6,099 nucleotides of DNA, taken from Alphaproteobacteria bacterium (GTDB lineage Bacteria > Pseudomonadota > Alphaproteobacteria > Micropepsales > Micropepsaceae). Positions 4,937 to 6,099 of this stretch are shown in pieces (positions within the stretch are counted from its first letter, which is position 1; each line of letters begins with the position of its first letter). The position numbers and the translations under genes are program-made. Under the pieces are notes generated by a model, which worked only from the letters and a program-made list of their open reading frames with translations, did no database searches and had not been told where the DNA came from. The stretch covers positions 1 through 6,099 of the forward strand of contig JAEKMB010000263.1 in the NCBI GenBank assembly GCA_019508105.1. Reading direction: 5' to 3'.

Positions 4937-6099
4937 ATGACGACCCATTCTGCGGCCGCCGAGCAAAAGGCCATTGAGGCCGAAATCCCCGAACGCAAAA
5001 GCGTCGTTGACGACTTTGCGGGCTATCGGGCGCTGCGCCGCCGTGTCGAGGACATGGAGAATGCCGGCCTCGACAATCCCTTCTTCCAGCCGCGCGATGG
5101 TGTCAGCCACAGCGTCATCCGCCGCAACGACAAGACCCTGGTCAGCTATTCCGGCTACAATTACCTCGGCCTGAACGGTCATCCCGCCGTCACCGCGGCC
5201 GCCAAGAACGCCATCGACAAATACGGCACCTCCGCATCGGCCAGCCGCATCGTGGCCGGCCAGATCGAATTGCACGGCGAACTGGAACGCAAGCTGGCCA
5301 ACTTCCTGGGCACCGAAGACGCGCTGGTCTTCATCAGCGGCTATCTCACCAATGTGAGCGTCATCTCGCACCTCCTCGCCCGTCCCGATGCAGTGATCTA
5401 CGATTCCGGTGCCCATAACAGCATCATCACCGGCGCGCGCCTCTCCGGCGCCAAGACCTTCACCTACCCCAATGGGGAGTGGGACGGGCTTGACCGGCTG
5501 ATAGAGAAGGAACGGGCCGGCTTCCGCCGCGGCCTGATCGTCGCCGAAGGCGTCTATTCCATGGACGGCCAGATCCTGGACCTGAAGCGCGCGGTGGAAA
5601 CCAAGAAGCGCCACGATCTGCTGCTGATGGTCGATGAAGCCCACAGCTTCGGCATTGTCGGCAAGAACGGCCGCGGCGTGTGCGAGGAAGCCGGCATGCC
5701 GGTGGACAGCATCGACGTCTATATGGGCACCTTGAGCAAGACCCTGGCCTCCAGCGGCGGCTATATCGCCGGCGACCGCGGGCTGATCGAATATATGCGC
5801 TATCTGTGCCCCGGCCTGATCTTCAGCGTCGGCCTGTCGCCCGCCGATACCGCCGCCGCCATCGCCGCGCTGGATATTCTGGAGCGCGAGCCCCATCGCC
5901 CCAAGCGCCTGCGCGAACGCGCCAAGTTCTTCCGCAAGATCGCCCGCGAAAACGGCCTGACCGTCGGCGGCGACGAGGATTCCCCCGTCGCCTCGCTGAT
6001 CGTGGGCGACGACAAGCTGGCCATGATGCTGTCGCACAATCTTCTGGAGCGCGGCATCGAGGTGCAGCCCATCGTGCGTCCGGCGGTGTCCGCCACCAC
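4937..6099 (+). CDS. PLP-dependent alpha-oxoamine synthase, probable serine palmitoyltransferase type (3' end outside window)
   Basis: 387 residues are visible; the family is about 390-430, so only the C-terminal tip is missing. These fold-type I enzymes join an amino acid to an acyl-CoA or acyl-ACP with loss of CO2. Lys268 in GTLSKTLASSGGY forms the PLP Schiff base. Asp233 and His236 in VDEAHSFG bind the cofactor, and His160 in SGAHNSI stacks on the PLP ring. Arg381 in IVRPAV aligns with the carboxylate-binding Arg378 of Sphingomonas serine palmitoyltransferase, a position that is Arg in BioF and Tyr in KBL/ALAS (alignment from memory). SYSGYNYLGL and GTSASASRIVAG recall the oxoamine synthases found with polyketide synthases or carrier proteins more than the classical Sphingomonas enzyme. 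It is probably cytoplasmic and starts a sphingoid-type lipid pathway. Serine, alanine, glycine or cysteate could be the substrate. Biotin synthase BioF is less likely because no bio gene is near. No symbol is given because the substrate is unproven. Confidence 0.85.
   Translation, partial: MTTHSAAAEQKAIEAEIPERKSVVDDFAGYRALRRRVEDMENAGLDNPFFQPRDGVSHSVIRRNDKTLVSYSGYNYLGLNGHPAVTAAAKNAIDKYGTSASASRIVAGQIELHGELERKLANFLGTEDALVFISGYLTNVSVISHLLARPDAVIYDSGAHNSIITGARLSGAKTFTYPNGEWDGLDRLIEKERAGFRRGLIVAEGVYSMDGQILDLKRAVETKKRHDLLLMVDEAHSFGIVGKNGRGVCEEAGMPVDSIDVYMGTLSKTLASSGGYIAGDRGLIEYMRYLCPGLIFSVGLSPADTAAAIAALDILEREPHRPKRLRERAKFFRKIARENGLTVGGDEDSPVASLIVGDDKLAMMLSHNLLERGIEVQPIVRPAVSAT

Noticed and set aside
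4871..6037. 388-residue minus-strand open frame opposite the oxoamine synthase
   Set aside because: It is Ala/Gly/Asp-rich and low in complexity, antisense to a gene with a full PLP active site. It has no recognisable motif.
1..6099. CRISPR array, tRNA/rRNA, insertion sequence or prophage
   Set aside because: I saw no regularly spaced repeats, tRNA-like folds, transposase motifs or terminal inverted repeats.

Overview
The window (about 60-65% G+C by eye) looks like chromosomal DNA from an alphaproteobacterium or a close relative. The reasons are the G+C-rich codon use, overlapping start/stop junctions, and a Gram-negative Lpt-type envelope exporter next to an alpha-oxoamine synthase. I cannot place it to genus from sequence alone.

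Layout: (1) 1-1307, plus strand. The 3' part of an HSL-family alpha/beta-hydrolase overlaps by ATGA with a small exported DUF4833-type protein. (2) 1294-4552, minus strand. A tight three-gene operon, read right to left, encodes an LptB-like ATPase, an LptF-like permease and an LptG-like permease. Both junctions are 4-base start/stop overlaps, and the lptF-like gene probably starts at TTG. The last permease overlaps the DUF4833 gene tail to tail by 14 bases. (3) 4553-4936, a 384-base divergent intergenic region with a perfect 12-bp palindrome, a direct repeat 32 bp apart and candidate promoters on both strands. (4) 4937 to the right edge, plus strand. A PLP-dependent alpha-oxoamine synthase of serine palmitoyltransferase type, cut off near its C-terminus.

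Working together: LptB2FG normally pulls lipopolysaccharide from the inner membrane. Housekeeping lptFG usually sits with lptD, and lptB with lptC/lptA. Here a complete B-F-G set stands as one operon, divergent from an enzyme that condenses an amino acid with an acyl thioester, the first step of sphingolipid or sulfonolipid synthesis. Several lipid- or coupling-contact positions differ from E. coli: the LptG Lys34 position is Asp, Lys40/41 are replaced, and the LptB EASIF motif is changed. The F/G coupling-helix glutamates and all ATPase motifs are kept. The best hypothesis is an active Lpt-like exporter dedicated to the lipid whose synthesis starts with the divergent synthase. This is inference from context and residues, and a housekeeping LPS exporter in an unusual place is not excluded.
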